Under the pieces are notes generated by a model. That model saw only the letters and a program-made list of their open reading frames with translations, was not told where the DNA came from and did no database searches. Made by a program: the position numbers and the translations under genes. Source: Harmothoe impar (lineage: Eukaryota; Annelida; Polychaeta; Phyllodocida; Polynoidae). Taken from it: DNA of 64,000 nt. Below, piece by piece: positions 62,601-64,000 of the stretch (positions are counted from its first letter, which is position 1; each line of letters opens with the position of its first letter). The stretch spans positions 33,565,570 to 33,629,569 of the forward strand of contig OX381705.1 in NCBI GenBank assembly GCA_947462335.1, written 5' to 3'.

Positions 62601-64000
62601 CCGTGGACGACCCTATGCCCATGACTGTACACAACTGTATTTATGTAAATAAATATAGAATTTTAGTTTATAATTCACTCTGATTATTTACTCCAGAAAT
62701 ATATATATAATCTTACTTTCATTGAATGTGGCCTGTATAGAGACCGTTGTTTTTAGTTCAAGAAACTAATGCCTCCAGTCAATGTGTTTGTTACTCAAAG
62801 TATACCAAGTAGTTGTGAGGAGGTGCACTACGCCACAGAACACGACTACAAAGGGATCTTGTGACCACTTCACTACACCTCTCCTTTCATCATAGAGGCA
62901 TTCATCATTGACACGTGGCACATCTTATGTATAGGTGGTGATTCAGCATTTTCTACAAGCGTTAGTATTATTGCCTGCTCTTGTGTGTTGCTCAAATCAT
63001 GTACGGTAGTTTCGCTAGTGTTTTCAGTTTTCTGAGGGTGTCACTCGGTTTCCACAACTTTGCGCTGTCTTTGCTTGACATTTCTTTGTGACATTCGATA
63101 TTGACGGCTCATTGAGGAGAATCATTTATGTAATAATTAGTCTGTTTTATTATGTTGTGTGTGATCTTGTCTTGAGGGACCTCTTGTATTTTAATGAGAC
63201 AAAGGGATGAGTTGGATCTCTTGGTAACAGTATCGAGTAACCGCCATTGTGATAGCAAAATCATTGTAGTATCAGTATTAATTTGACAGCATATGACCAC
63301 ACACTGAAAACCAAGGGAAACTAAACCTCGTCAGTTGTAATGACCTAGGTTGTCTCTAATCAGTGCCCCCTCCAGCAGGGGTATCCCGTTTACAGTCTTG
63401 GTGTATTCCTGGTTGATCTACACAGCATAGATTGGTGTGTGCCAGTGGGTGAAGATAATGGCCACGTAGGTTTAAAGGCCACTCTTCTCCCTGTCACCAC
63501 TCTTGATAAAAAGAGCTATGTTAATAGTTCATCTCTTCGACACAAAGTTAGACACTAGCTATGTGCAAGTATGTGCCTTGATATCTGACAACTAAGGATT
63601 GGCATTGAGACAACTCAGCACATATTTTGACTTGAAGGTTGTCATTACTGATGACCCAAGGTAGTCACATCCCATGTGATAACTTAAGTTCATCATTATG
63701 ATAACCTTGAATCAGATGTGCCAGCCCAAGGTCGTCACAATGATCACCTAGGGTACTCAACTTGACGACCTAAGGTTGTCAAATTAGGTATTGTCAATTT
63801 GAGGACATGAAGTTGTCAATAAGGTTTTCAGTGTACAAAAAACTTTAAAAAATCTACACGGTCATATTCAATTCCATTATCCGTGCTCCAATGGCCTTAC
63901 AGACTAATTCCGTTTACAATATCTTCTTACGGAGGATTTAAGGTTCAGATGATAGTCATTGCCAAAACATGTCATTATAGCTCCCCTTTATTGTTCAACC
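62601..64000. other. Intergenic DNA with a degenerate repeat at the end
   Basis: At about 63620-63830 a motif like GACC(C/T)AAGGTNGTCA recurs four or five times in both orientations. No gene is supported. Confidence 0.45.

Overview
The window is metazoan nuclear DNA, probably from a marine invertebrate. It is AT-rich and intergenic in texture, with no recognisable complete host gene. It is crowded with mobile DNA: one protein-primed DNA-polymerase element, one very long intact Gypsy-type LTR retrotransposon, a LINE fragment, several small TIR elements (MITEs), large foldbacks and tRNA-like SINE pieces. No bacterial gene organisation, rRNA or canonical tRNA gene is seen. Species cannot be named from the sequence alone.

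Region 1 (1-9555) is the outstanding feature. It is a compact, higher-GC element bounded by long terminal inverted repeats; its extreme left tip lies outside the window. It has three intact genes. A leftward gene encodes a small protein that is essentially two DEATH domains. A rightward gene encodes a low-complexity protein ending in PC4-like single-stranded-DNA-binding folds. The third is a 1375-residue protein-primed family B DNA polymerase with zinc fingers, an OTU-like segment and a Vsr-like endonuclease segment. The two gene directions diverge from a repeat-rich control region (about 1.88-2.95 kb) holding roughly 190-bp direct repeats and two TATA boxes. No integrase, packaging ATPase, protease or capsid gene is present. 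It therefore does not fit a complete Polinton/Maverick or adintovirus and looks like a separate minimal self-replicating element, or a reduced relative. My inference of how the genes cooperate is: polymerase copies the linear DNA from its inverted ends, the PC4-like protein coats single strands, and the DEATH protein interferes with host apoptotic or innate signalling.

Region 2 (9556-33502) is host intergenic DNA with nested small elements. These include a 2.6-kb foldback (11491-14095) that carries a 72-bp TTAA-flanked insertion whose empty site survives in the opposite arm. There are also MITE families sharing TCAAATCCCACAA-type ends, a PIF/Harbinger-like MITE with TTA duplication (21493-22019), a near-perfect 300-bp hairpin (26538-26837) and an inverted duplication (30885-33155) encoding similar peptides in both arms. 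A CpG-rich stretch at 22020-22625 ending in a good splice donor may be a host promoter and first exon.

Region 3 (33503-48543) is a 15.0-kb Metaviridae (Gypsy) retrotransposon. It has 778-bp LTRs that look identical, a primer-binding site, gag, pol in the -1 frame, a large third ORF of unknown function in the env position, and a polypurine tract. Strong splice-donor matches in the leader and an acceptor-like site just before ORF3 suggest that ORF3 is made from a spliced RNA.

Region 4 (48544-64000) is again intergenic: further MITE copies (one nested), a LINE reverse-transcriptase C-terminal fragment (57043-57501, minus), a hairpin at 56291-56445 and long stretches where I see nothing.
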